Assembly (NCBI GenBank): GCA_947245485.1
Contig: CAMXOH010000005.1
Location: forward strand, 1-37,745
Length of the DNA stretch: 37,745 bases
Source: an uncultured Clostridia bacterium
GTDB lineage: Bacteria; Bacillota; Clostridia; Christensenellales; Borkfalkiaceae
Direction of reading: 5' to 3'
Position numbers and translations under genes: made by a program. Shown here in pieces: positions 8,011 to 15,509 of this stretch (its first letter is position 1; the number at the start of each line of letters is the position of its first letter). Under the pieces are notes generated by a model that made no database searches, was not told the origin of the DNA, and saw only the letters and a program-made list of their open reading frames with translations.

Positions 8011-8404
8011 TAATCCACCCGCTATGCGGGTGGTATTTCATTTTCGGGCAATAAGCCCTAATCACTACCGACTGCGCACAAGTGCGCGTATTTTAGACCT
8101 GCCTGTCATGCATCATCTTGCTACCCGTCATCGGGTACCGTCATTGCGAGCCTACTTGTTGGCGCGGCAATCCAGACGTAATGCATTATTTTTACGTAAC
8201 AAACACTTTCGTTTATAGTTGTTTCTTCTGGATTGCTTCACTGCGTTCGCAATGACGGTTCGTGTATAATATTACGCCAAGTTAATACAAACGTTAATCT
8301 GTAATTTAGCCGAATACTCGTCATTGCGAGAGAGCAACGCGAACGCGGCAATCCAGTCATTTTGTTCGTCTTTTCTGGATTGCTTCACTGCGTTCGCAAT
8401 GACG
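8008..8404. repeat. Composite structured intergenic repeat, copy 1
   Basis: The first about 130 bp form a chain of small hairpins: CCACCCGC/GCGGGTGG, GGGC/GCCC, GCGCAC/GTGCGC and ACCCG/CGGGT. Two larger palindromes of the GTCATTGCGAG...CAATCCAG type follow. Their arms are 8139-8175 with 8228-8257, and 8319-8356 with 8375-8404. A related copy closes the window at 37467. No ORF, transposase or target duplication was found. The GTCATTGCG/CAATCCAG palindrome resembles dispersed repeats of many bacterial genomes. From 8405 to 8470 nothing else is recognised. Confidence 0.85.
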
Positions 8405-8472
8405 TTCGTTAATTTACACGATTTAAATTTCTTTTTCGCTGATTTTCTGCTCACAGGCAGTAGCCTCATCAG

Positions 8473-8499
8473 AACCCCGCCACTATGGCGGGGTTTTCG
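8473..8499 (+). terminator. Terminator-like hairpin without an obvious plus-strand gene
   Basis: A 9-bp perfect stem AACCCCGCC/GGCGGGGTT with a 5-nt loop and TTTTCGT tail on the plus strand. It could back up termination of the gene ending at 8010 or be part of the repeat region. Confidence 0.5.
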
Positions 8500-8510
8500 T
8501 TTACACAATA

Positions 8511-8541
8511 AAAAAGAGGAGATTCAGTTCTCCTCTTTTTC
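8511..8541 (-). terminator. Terminator overlapping the stop of the 52-aa ORF
   Basis: On the minus strand a 12-bp stem AAAAAGAGGAGA/TCTCCTCTTTTT has a 6-nt loop that contains the TGA stop. The U-rich arm provides the tail. Confidence 0.75.
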
Positions 8542-8682
8542 CTCTTCCAAAAACTGTTTGCGGAATTTTGCTATTTCTTTCGTGTCAAGCGCGACTTTCT
8601 GGTACAATCCCGTGCACTCGTTTGCGCTGACGCTCTCCTCGAAAAGTTCGTCTATAAGTTTATTGTTTCTGTTCTTTGCCAT
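8524..8682 (-). CDS. Small unrecognised acidic/charged protein, 52 aa (not in ORF track)
   Basis: The ORF reads MAKNRNNKLIDELFEESV and ends FLEEEKEEN. It is highly charged, with one cysteine and no membrane helix, and probably helical. It fell below the track's length cut. Support comes from an intrinsic terminator whose loop holds the stop codon, and from codon choice like the neighbours. No clear ribosome site is seen; GAGGG lies about 13 nt upstream. The family is not recognised. Confidence 0.5.
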   Translation of the reverse strand: MAKNRNNKLIDELFEESVSANECTGLYQKVALDTKEIAKFRKQFLEEEKEEN

Positions 8683-8758
8683 ATTGTAAGTATGCCCTCG
8701 CCCGCTTTTTTTATTCGCATAAGCAAAGGCAAAACTTTTCCGTTGAACGATTAATATT

Positions 8759-9520
8759 CTAATCTCCGTTCAGAGTAATTTTAGAATTTAAAACTTTTAA
8801 AAGCGACAGTCCGCACGTGAAAAGCGAAAAACACATTTCCGCGGCTACAAGCACGGCGAACACTTTCAAAAATATTATAAACGCGGCTATATTGAACAGC
8901 GTAACCGTAAGCAAAAAATTTACGATACAATAACCGCAAGCGTAATTAAAACCGTAAATACAATTTCGCTTAAAAATATTTTGCATATGTTTATTCTGCT
9001 GCATCCGAGCGAACTTACTATACAAATTGTATTTCTCTTATCGACTATTTCCTGAGAAAAATAGTACGCCGTCGTAAACATAGAAATTACCAAAAACACG
9101 ATTGAACAGAATAAAAACATGTATTTTAATAAATCCGTTTTTGTTTCGTCGGCGCCGTCGGGGCGCATAAACGAGAGCGTAAGAAAAAATGAAAACGACG
9201 ACAGCGCAATTACGCAGAGCAGTATTATCATCGAAATCTTAAAAGGATGATACTTAAAGTTTGCGCAACCGATTTTAATAGCCGTTTTTATAGGTATACC
9301 CGTCTTTTCTCTCTTCTTTTCGCCTGTTTCCTCTTCCGCTCGGTACTCGGCTTTACTGTCTTTTATTGCCTTTCCTTCCGACATTTCTATTATTCTGTCG
9401 CCGTATTTCTCCGCGTATTCCCTGTTATGCGTCACCGCTATTACAAGACTTTCTTCCGATATCTCTTTCAACAGTCCGATTATTCTCTCGCCCGTCTCCT
9501 CATCGAGCGCGCCCGAAACG
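8759..9520 (-). pseudogene. Decayed ABC transporter (ATPase-FtsX-like permease fusion), truncated and frameshifted
   Basis: On the minus strand the reading begins abruptly inside an ABC ATPase at the D-loop (SGALDEETG), continues through the H-loop (VIAVTHNREYAEKYGDRIIEM) and a charged linker, and enters a MacB/FtsX-like permease (TAIKIGCANFKYHPFKISM, then an SSLGCSR coupling segment). Walker A, the signature motif and Walker B are missing. The frame then breaks near 8920-8960 and resumes in another frame to a normal permease end (LSLLKVLNSKITLNGD). The truncated edge lies about 8 nt past the DUF445 stop, implying a deletion there. Track ORFs 8920-9471 and 8759-9025 are its two pieces. Confidence 0.8.
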
Positions 9521-9527
9521 CCCGCCT

Positions 9528-10430
9528 TTATATAAAAATCATAATAACGCCGAGCACAAACCCTATCAGCGCGCCGAGATTGACGATTGCGTTCAGTTCT
9601 TTTTTCATTACGAAAAGCACTAACTTTTCAAGTTCTTTAACGTCCATTGCGTTCATTTTTTCCTCGACTACCGCGCTTACGTTTATGCTTTCCGCAAAAC
9701 CTTCGAAAACCTTTTTAACGGCGGTTTCGTACACCGCCGCCGCCGCGGTTTTTACCGCGCTTTCGTCAACGCTTTCGGTAAGTTTTTTAAGCGGCGCGTT
9801 CAAGGCGTTTTCAAGCTCGGTTTTAACGGCTTTGCCTATAACGTTTCTGCCGTTTGTCCGCACGTAATCGTTTACGCCGTCGGAAAGTTTTTGTGCAACC
9901 GAAGAGACGAGCTCGTCCGAAAGGAACATTGCAAGCATTCCGAGCGAGGCTTTTTTACCATTGAAAACTTTTACGCCCTCGGCGGCGACGAGCGCGCCTA
10001 TATCCATTTTGTTAACCGCCGAATAAATTTTGTCAGAAATAAAATTTTCCGCCTTTTCTTTGAGTTCCGCGCGGCGTTCTTCGGAAATATACGGGTTTAC
10101 AATCTCTTGCGCGGTTTTTTCGCCCGCTTCCCTCCAAACGCGCGCCGCATACTCGGCGACGTCCTGTTTTACTTTGTCCGAAGCGACAACAGCGCCCAAG
10201 TCGTCTTTGGTAAAAAGCTGTTCGCCTACCGCTTTGCCAACCGCCTTGGCAAGCGCGAACTTGCGTTTGGAAATTATGCCGGGTGTAAACGGCAGGCGGA
10301 ATTTGCCTATTTTTTTGGGATAGTACGGTCTGAACAGCATTTTCACCGCCAGCCAGTTAGTTAAATATCCGATTAACGCGCCGAGAACCGGTCCCGAAAC
10401 ATAGCGCAAAATTTGAAGAAAAATTTCCAT
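9528..10430 (-). CDS. DUF445 membrane-associated protein
   Basis: A 300-residue DUF445 protein. The hallmark is the N-terminal block GALIGYLTNWLAVKMLFRP followed by LPFTPGIISKRK. Long amphipathic helical segments follow, with a hydrophobic C-terminal helix (LGALIGFVLGVIMIFI). Both ends are hydrophobic, so it is likely membrane-tethered. The biochemical role of the family is unknown. The start at 10430 (MEIFLQIL) follows AGAGAGG; the track's extra 13 codons overlap the rlmCD terminator. A promoter overlaps that terminator. The downstream neighbour is the remnant of an ABC transporter. Confidence 0.85.
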   Translation of the reverse strand: MEIFLQILRYVSGPVLGALIGYLTNWLAVKMLFRPYYPKKIGKFRLPFTPGIISKRKFALAKAVGKAVGEQLFTKDDLGAVVASDKVKQDVAEYAARVWREAGEKTAQEIVNPYISEERRAELKEKAENFISDKIYSAVNKMDIGALVAAEGVKVFNGKKASLGMLAMFLSDELVSSVAQKLSDGVNDYVRTNGRNVIGKAVKTELENALNAPLKKLTESVDESAVKTAAAAVYETAVKKVFEGFAESINVSAVVEEKMNAMDVKELEKLVLFVMKKELNAIVNLGALIGFVLGVIMIFI

Positions 10431-10440
10431 AAAACCTCTC

Positions 10441-10469
10441 TTTATAACCTTAAAATCAAAGAACCGCAA
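10441..10469 (-). promoter_or_regulatory. Possible promoter of the DUF445 gene
   Basis: TTGCGG (10464-10469), 17 bp, TATAAA (10441-10446) on the minus strand, with ATG 10 nt further. The -35 lies in the 3' arm of the rlmCD terminator. If used, the AGAGAGG site would lie mostly upstream of +1. Confidence 0.4.
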
Positions 10470-10488
10470 ATGGTTTCATTTACGGTTC
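10450..10488 (-). terminator. Terminator of the trpS-rlmCD operon
   Basis: On the minus strand a 12-bp stem GAACCGTAAATG/CATTTGCGGTTC with one G-U pair and a 4-nt loop is followed by TTTGATTTT. The rlmCD stop codon is inside the stem. Confidence 0.75.
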
Positions 10489-11837
10489 AGCACGACCAGC
10501 GTTTCGCACCACTTCGTCTGGGGAAACATATCGAACGGCGTTATGCTCTGTATTTCGTAATCCGAAGCGGGACGTTCGCTTTTTACGAGCGCGCCGTTCT
10601 CCTCCGTAAGCGTCCCCGTAAGAAGTCCCAAATCCCGCGCGAGCGTAGCGGGATTGCAGGAGATTAAAACTACTTTGTCCGCCTTGACGCGCGCAATGGC
10701 TTTTACCACGCTCCTCTCCATTCCCTTTCTCGGCGGGTCGCATATTATTATGCGTTTAGCACCCTCTGACGCCGCGAACACTTCGTCTATTTTCTCCTCT
10801 ACGGCGCCGCATATATTGAACATAACGCCATCCAAGCCGTTTAATTTTTTCAAATCGTCGGCGCAACGCGAAGCCTCTTCCACAAGTTCTATACCGTACG
10901 CTTTGCCGCATTTTGCGGCAAGCATTGCCGTAAGCATTCCGCCGCCGCTGTACAAATCGACGGCAACGCAACCCTCTTCCGCCTCTTGAAGAACGCGGGC
11001 GTAGAGTTTGCCGCGTACTTCGTCGTTGACTTGCAGAAAGGTATTCGCGCCCGCCTTGTATTTAATACCGCACTCTTCGGCGGCGAAAAAGCCTTCGCCG
11101 CGGCATATGTGCCACTGTTCGCCGAAAATAACGTTCGAAGACGAGGAATTTATATTCAAGAGAAACGTGAAATTTTCGAAATTCTTTTCAAGCTCGCTTA
11201 TCAGCGGTTTACAGTCTATGCGTTTCGACGCAACGAGCGCAAAAATGAACGCGCCCTTTATTTCTCGCACTACTATATGCCGAAGAACGCCGTTTGCGCA
11301 CTTTTCGGCAAAGCGCGATACTGCGGAAATCACCTGTTTTGCCCAAGGCGACTGTATGGCGCAATCGGCAATAGGTACTATTCTGTGGCTACGGCGCGCG
11401 TAGAAGCCGACGGCGGGGTTTCCGCTTTCGTCCTCTCCGATAGGCAATACAAGTTTATTTCTGTAATTGTACTCGGCAAGACAGGGAACCGTTTCGTTCA
11501 CAGGCGCATATATGCCGCCTATTTTGCTTAAAACGTTGGAAACGCTATCTTTTTTGAATTTGAGCTGTTCTTCATAGCTCATATGCTGTAAATCGCACCC
11601 GCCGCACTTGCCGAAGACGGGACAGACGGGTTTAACCCGCGAATATGCGTGAGTTATTACTTTGACAAGTTTGCCGTAGGCTATATTGCCTTTAACCTTT
11701 AACGCTTTAAAGCGCACTCTTTCCCCGACAAGACAAAAAGGCACAAACGCCGTCGTGCCTTCCGTTTTTATTATTCCCTCGCCCTCGCTTCCGAGCGCCT
11801 CGACGAGACCTTCGTATTCCTGATTTTTAATTAACAT
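10476..11837 (-). CDS. rlmCD: 23S rRNA (uracil-5-)-methyltransferase, RlmCD/TrmA family
   Basis: This SAM-dependent enzyme forms 5-methyluridine in RNA; the RlmCD/RumA-like group acts on 23S rRNA. An N-terminal TRAM domain (residues 1-60) is followed by a 4Fe-4S site (CPVFGKCGGCDLQHM), the SAM-binding DLYSGGGMLTAMLA, the DPPRKG loop and the catalytic Cys in SCNPATLARD. The 453-residue length is typical. The start at 11837 (MLIKNQEYEG) lies 2 nt after the previous stop, suggesting translational coupling; the track start overlaps the preceding gene by about 50 nt. It is the last gene of the trpS operon. The exact target uridine is not readable. Confidence 0.9.
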   Translation of the reverse strand: MLIKNQEYEGLVEALGSEGEGIIKTEGTTAFVPFCLVGERVRFKALKVKGNIAYGKLVKVITHAYSRVKPVCPVFGKCGGCDLQHMSYEEQLKFKKDSVSNVLSKIGGIYAPVNETVPCLAEYNYRNKLVLPIGEDESGNPAVGFYARRSHRIVPIADCAIQSPWAKQVISAVSRFAEKCANGVLRHIVVREIKGAFIFALVASKRIDCKPLISELEKNFENFTFLLNINSSSSNVIFGEQWHICRGEGFFAAEECGIKYKAGANTFLQVNDEVRGKLYARVLQEAEEGCVAVDLYSGGGMLTAMLAAKCGKAYGIELVEEASRCADDLKKLNGLDGVMFNICGAVEEKIDEVFAASEGAKRIIICDPPRKGMERSVVKAIARVKADKVVLISCNPATLARDLGLLTGTLTEENGALVKSERPASDYEIQSITPFDMFPQTKWCETLVVLNRK

Positions 11838-11839
11838 AA

Positions 11840-12229
11840 TTATGAACACCCGTCGCATACAGACTGGCAACAGACTGCCAAACAGCATTCTCCGCCCGCT
11901 TCAAAGCAACATTCGGCGCACACGCCTTCTTCTTTGTTTGCTTTTTTAGCGGCTTTATATTCATCGCTCTTTCGGAATTCTTCGAGTTCCTTTGAGGCGA
12001 GTATGTATTCCCCGTTATCGGGTTCTAACTTCAACGCGGCTTTGAGCTGTTTGCGCTCCTCGTTATACCAACCCTTGTTTTTGAAAATTTTACTCTGCAA
12101 GAAGTGTTTTCTGCCGCTTTCGCCCTTCACCGCGTCCAAAGCCTTTTGCGCTTCCTCAAAGTCGTTTTCCGCGAGCAACCGTTCTGCGTGCGATAGAGTT
12201 TCTTCTTCCGTAAGTCCGTCGTATTCCAT
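11840..12229 (-). CDS. TPR-like protein with nine-cysteine tail (paralogue of the J-like protein)
   Basis: 129 residues. A helical TPR-like core (about 10-90) closely resembles the protein encoded at 12798: the blocks LLAENDFEEAQKALDAV, HFLQSKIF and KQLKAALKLEPDN have counterparts there. It lacks the N-terminal J-like domain. The last 28 residues hold nine cysteines, mostly as CC or CxxC pairs (CAECC, ECC, VCC, CDGC), and end CDGCS. The tail could bind metal, form disulfides or be lipidated; none is shown. It starts 4 nt after the membrane-protein gene and lies 2 nt before rlmCD. The family is not recognised beyond the TPR fold. Confidence 0.75.
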   Translation of the reverse strand: MEYDGLTEEETLSHAERLLAENDFEEAQKALDAVKGESGRKHFLQSKIFKNKGWYNEERKQLKAALKLEPDNGEYILASKELEEFRKSDEYKAAKKANKEEGVCAECCFEAGGECCLAVCCQSVCDGCS

Positions 12230-12233
12230 ATCT

Positions 12234-12791
12234 TTATTTCCTTATGCGGTAAACAAGTTTATTTACGCCGATTTGCGTTTTGAAAATAAGATAATCGTAG
12301 GGAAAGAAAATAAGCGTTCCACCTACGAATATGAACCAATAAATGTAATTGTTTATAAAGGAGTATACGGCGTTATCCGCCATCGCCCCGCCGAGGACTC
12401 CGTCGAAGATGAGAATATACGCTACCCAGAGCGTTAAGTCGAACCAAACCGTTTTAACGGCAAGCGCAAGCCACTTGTTTATTTTGAACCGCACTTGCAG
12501 ACAGTTTACGAGAGGGTGCAACCCGAAAAACATTATAAACGGGACTAAATCCCAAAACCTTGCCGCCGCGCCCATAATAAGCGCAAGTATAACCGTACCC
12601 GCGTACGCGAGGAAGCCGCCCCTCAAAAACTGTTTTGAGAGGGGAACCATAAGCGCGATAATTCCGAGAAGGTATCCGGAAGCGAGCAGTACGTCGCTCC
12701 AAAATCCGAGCATAAGGAAAATCACCGCGACGGCGCAGGAGATTGCGGAAAGCGCTAATTCGAACGAACGCGAGTATTTACGTTTGCCCAT
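12234..12791 (-). CDS. Multi-pass membrane protein in the DUF5685 operon
   Basis: 185 residues with about five to six transmembrane helices (around 12-30, 34-52, 57-78, 80-97, 103-122 and 143-165) and short charged termini. No catalytic motif or family is recognised. An intramembrane DLVPFIMFFGLHPLVN segment with Asp and His is notable. It starts 6 nt after the J-like gene and ends 4 nt before the TPR/Cys-tail gene, so translation is probably coupled. Its fixed position between two Cys-tail proteins suggests it may be their membrane partner, which is inference. Confidence 0.7.
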   Translation of the reverse strand: MGKRKYSRSFELALSAISCAVAVIFLMLGFWSDVLLASGYLLGIIALMVPLSKQFLRGGFLAYAGTVILALIMGAAARFWDLVPFIMFFGLHPLVNCLQVRFKINKWLALAVKTVWFDLTLWVAYILIFDGVLGGAMADNAVYSFINNYIYWFIFVGGTLIFFPYDYLIFKTQIGVNKLVYRIRK

Positions 12792-12797
12792 TACCGT

Positions 12798-13415
12798 TTA
12801 ACGGCAGCAACTGTTGCAAAGACAGTTAATGCACATATTGAGATAACAGCACTCTATGCACGACGCGCAGAAGTTCCCTCCCATCTGGTTGTCGGGCGCG
12901 GAATTCATAGTCTGTCCTTCGTACACCGTCTGTCCGTTCTGATTTGCGTTCTGCGAATCCGAAGAAATTTTATCGTTGAGCTTTTTATAAGTTTCCTTAT
13001 ACTTTTCGTTATCGGGTTCGAGCTGGATTGCGATTTCAAGCTGTTTCTTGCTCTCGTTCACCCAATTCTTACGGTAGAACACAACGCTCTGCAAATAATG
13101 CCATTTACCGCCGCGCTCGTTGAACGAGTCGAGGACGCGCTGAGCTTCCTGATACTGCCCGTCTTTGATTAATTCTTCAACCTTTGAAAAGGAGTTTTCT
13201 CCGTCTTCGGCTGCCGCGTTTTCGGAAAGTTCGCGCATTAAATCGCCGTAAGCGGTTTCGATTGCGGTGAGCATTCTCGCGGCGTTGTTGCCGACTTCAC
13301 CGTCCATAAAACGTTCTTCGAGATACTTTGCGCGAAGCGCGTCGTATGCGGACTGTACGTCCTCTTTGGTAGCTCCCTCGGTAAGTCCTAAAAGTTCAAG
13401 ATTTTTTTTGTTCAT
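12798..13415 (-). CDS. J-like domain + TPR protein with nine-cysteine tail
   Basis: 205 residues in three parts. Residues 1-60 resemble a DnaJ domain (NLELLGLTEGATKEDVQSAY ... AYGDLM), but the HPD tripeptide needed to stimulate DnaK is absent: the loop reads AKYLEERF. Residues 70-140 form TPR-like helices (GQYQEAQRVLDSF, KQLEIAIQLEPDN). A polar linker follows, then a 25-residue C-terminus with nine cysteines in CxxC and CC spacing, ending SCCR. It starts 1 nt after DUF5685 with GGAGAA spanning that stop. A DnaJ co-chaperone role is unlikely without HPD. A membrane- or metal-binding adaptor is possible but unproven. Confidence 0.8.
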   Translation of the reverse strand: MNKKNLELLGLTEGATKEDVQSAYDALRAKYLEERFMDGEVGNNAARMLTAIETAYGDLMRELSENAAAEDGENSFSKVEELIKDGQYQEAQRVLDSFNERGGKWHYLQSVVFYRKNWVNESKKQLEIAIQLEPDNEKYKETYKKLNDKISSDSQNANQNGQTVYEGQTMNSAPDNQMGGNFCASCIECCYLNMCINCLCNSCCR

Positions 13416-13416
13416 T

Positions 13417-14310
13417 TTATTCTCCGTACGCGCTGTTTGCGCGGTATTTATTTTTTTTCTGCGGCTTGCAGTTTTGACAACCGATAAGACGGCGCGTCCT
13501 GACGGGTATTCCCCGCAAAATTACGTTGTCCGTCAAATCGTGGTTGAACGCAAAACGGATATTGGAAAGATTCAAGCGCATATCCGCGAACAGACTGTCG
13601 AAAACAAAATTAAGCTCTTCGCGGTTTTCGCAGAACGCCTGTTCCCTGTCATTGTTTCCGAACGCTTTATACAGAACGTTATAGGAACCTTTTTTCACGT
13701 CCTTTTCGTAATCGTCAACCGCGTCCGCGAGATATACCCACTTGCCGAGGCAGTAAAACAGTCTTTCGGTGTGCGGCGTCGAATACTCGCCTAAGATATA
13801 TACGGAAAGCCTTTGCATCATTTCGGCGGTAGGCTCGCACGCCATATCTATAACCGCGCAACCCGACTTTTCGAGTTCGGACTGTTTCTGCATCTGCTCT
13901 CTTATTATTTTAACCGCCTCCGGATGTTTTTTTACGGCGTTTTTCAAACCTTTTTTATAGAGGTGCCTTAGACAGCCTTTCCCGTCGCCGTCGGCTTTAT
14001 CGTCCAAAAGTTTGTAGTACGCAAGCACGGTATTTATGCAGCCGAGCAAAACGGCGGTATCGTCAGTTTGTGCAACGGCTCTGCGCTTTATTATATGCAA
14101 AGCGCATCTTTCTTTTTTTATCGTTACGTCCTCGTGTCTGATATTATGAACGAGCGCGGATATGAACGCCATATCGTAAGTGAGCGCGGTGCGCGCAAGC
14201 TGTCCGCATCCTTTACCTATGCTTTTGCAAATACCGCAGTAAAGCGCCTTATATAAAACTTCGTCCTTTTTGAAAAGATAGGGCGAGTCGGGTTGAACGT
14301 AGCCAAACAT
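13417..14310 (-). CDS. DUF5685 family protein, isoprenoid-synthase-like motifs
   Basis: 297 residues of the DUF5685 type, recognised from the N-terminal MFGYVQPDSPYLFKKDEVLY block and the YCGICKSIG segment. The protein looks all-helical. Two acidic motifs stand out: DDKAD near residues 103-107, which fits DDxxD, and DAVDDYEKD near 196-204 followed by KKGSYN. Paired Asp motifs about 90-100 residues apart are the diphosphate/Mg site of class I isoprenoid synthases, so this fold is plausible (inference). The C-terminus is basic with CQNC. Its ATG overlaps the trpS stop (TGATG), and the J-like gene follows after 1 nt. Confidence 0.75.
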   Translation of the reverse strand: MFGYVQPDSPYLFKKDEVLYKALYCGICKSIGKGCGQLARTALTYDMAFISALVHNIRHEDVTIKKERCALHIIKRRAVAQTDDTAVLLGCINTVLAYYKLLDDKADGDGKGCLRHLYKKGLKNAVKKHPEAVKIIREQMQKQSELEKSGCAVIDMACEPTAEMMQRLSVYILGEYSTPHTERLFYCLGKWVYLADAVDDYEKDVKKGSYNVLYKAFGNNDREQAFCENREELNFVFDSLFADMRLNLSNIRFAFNHDLTDNVILRGIPVRTRRLIGCQNCKPQKKNKYRANSAYGE

Positions 14311-15311
14311 CAGAGTTGAATAAATCCTATTTTTTTATAGACTTTTGCAAGGGTTTTATTCGCGGTATAAGAAGCGCGTTCCGCGCCTGACTTTAAAACT
14401 CCGTTGAGATAATCCCTGTCTTTTAAAAGTTTCGCCTGTTCCGCCTGAATGGGTGTAAGTTTATCCGCGACGGCTTCGCCTACGGCAAGTTTGAAATCCC
14501 CGTAACCTTTGCCCGCAAATTCCGCTTCCGCCTGCTCGATTGTCTTACCAGAAAAAACCGAATATATGGAAAGCAAATTGCTTATTCCCGGCTTGTTTTC
14601 CGCGTCATACCTGACTTCGGCTTCGCTGTCGGTGACGGCGCGCTTGAATTTTCTAATAACCGTATCCCTGTCGTCGGACATAAAAATCGAGCCGTTGGGA
14701 TTTTCCGCCGACTTGGACATCTTTTTAGCGGGATTGAGAATATCGCAGATTTTCGCTCCGCCTTTTACATAGATGCCTTCCGGCACGGCAAACGTGGGCG
14801 AATACGCGTTGTTGAAACGAATTGCTATATCCCTCGCTATTTCGAGGTGCTGGCGTTGGTCCCTGCCTACGGGCACGGCTTCCGTCTGATACAGAAGAAT
14901 ATCCGCCGCCATTAAAACGGGATAGTCTAAAAGTCCCATATTTATATTGTCGGCGTGCTTCGCGCTCTTGTCCTTATACTGCGTCATACGCTCCATTTCG
15001 CCGACGTAGGTATAGTTATTCAGAACCCAGCACAGTTCCGCGTGGGCGGGTACGTGCGATTGCAGGTAGAGAACGCATTTTTCGGGGTTTATACCGCAAG
15101 CGATATACAGCGCGAGCAGTTCGAGCGTGTGCTGTCTGAGTTCTGCGGGATTCTGCCTTACGGTTATTGCGTGCATATTTGCTATTGCGAAAAAACAGTT
15201 ATATCCGTCTTGAAGTTCAACCCAATTCTGCACCGCGCCTATATAGTTGCCTATCGTAAGATTGTTCGTAGGCTGAACGGCAGAATAAAGGTTCTTTTTT
15301 CTTTCTTCCAT
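14310..15311 (-). CDS. trpS: Tryptophanyl-tRNA synthetase
   Basis: This class I synthetase charges tRNA-Trp. The HIGH equivalent is TIGNYIGA near residue 20, and the KMSKS loop is present as KKMSKSAENP. 333 residues is normal for bacterial TrpRS. The start is set by AAGG 6 nt upstream, with a further AAGGAG about 20 nt upstream. It is the first gene of a six-gene operon and overlaps DUF5685 by one base. No T-box element (no AGGGTGG-type motif) is seen upstream. Confidence 0.95.
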   Translation of the reverse strand: MEERKKNLYSAVQPTNNLTIGNYIGAVQNWVELQDGYNCFFAIANMHAITVRQNPAELRQHTLELLALYIACGINPEKCVLYLQSHVPAHAELCWVLNNYTYVGEMERMTQYKDKSAKHADNINMGLLDYPVLMAADILLYQTEAVPVGRDQRQHLEIARDIAIRFNNAYSPTFAVPEGIYVKGGAKICDILNPAKKMSKSAENPNGSIFMSDDRDTVIRKFKRAVTDSEAEVRYDAENKPGISNLLSIYSVFSGKTIEQAEAEFAGKGYGDFKLAVGEAVADKLTPIQAEQAKLLKDRDYLNGVLKSGAERASYTANKTLAKVYKKIGFIQL

Positions 15312-15344
15312 ATTTTACCTTAAAAAGTATTTTTCTCCTTATCA

Positions 15345-15373
15345 ATCATACCACACGATACCGTAAAAAGCAA
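15345..15373 (-). promoter_or_regulatory. Promoter of the trpS operon
   Basis: TTGCTT (15368-15373), 17 bp, TATGAT (15345-15350) on the minus strand. The leader is about 30 nt and contains AAGGAG and AAGG. Confidence 0.6.
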
Positions 15374-15458
15374 AGAATTTTTTGACGATAAAAGTATAAT
15401 CACAAAACTTAACCCCCGTTTACACCGTTTATTCACACACCGCGCAAAAAAATATTCT

Positions 15459-15496
15459 TAAAAAACCAAAAATTCCGCAGGGAAACCGAGCGGAAC
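15459..15496 (-). terminator. Terminator of thrC
   Basis: On the minus strand a TTCCGC/GCGGAA stem with an 11-nt loop is followed by TTTTTGGTTTTTT. It lies about 14 nt past the thrC stop. Confidence 0.65.
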
Positions 15497-15509
15497 TTTT
15501 ATGGAAATT

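Noticed and set aside
8008-8404. Insertion sequence
   Set aside because: No transposase ORF and no recognisable target duplication; better described as a palindromic intergenic repeat.
8759-9471. Two separate small membrane proteins (track ORFs of 183 and 88 aa)
   Set aside because: Read together they are consecutive pieces of one ABC transporter in two frames, so they are annotated as one pseudogene.
15312-15500. T-box or trp attenuator upstream of trpS
   Set aside because: No T-box sequence (AGGGTGGNACCGCG-like) and no Trp-codon leader peptide are present; only a terminator of thrC and a plain promoter are seen.
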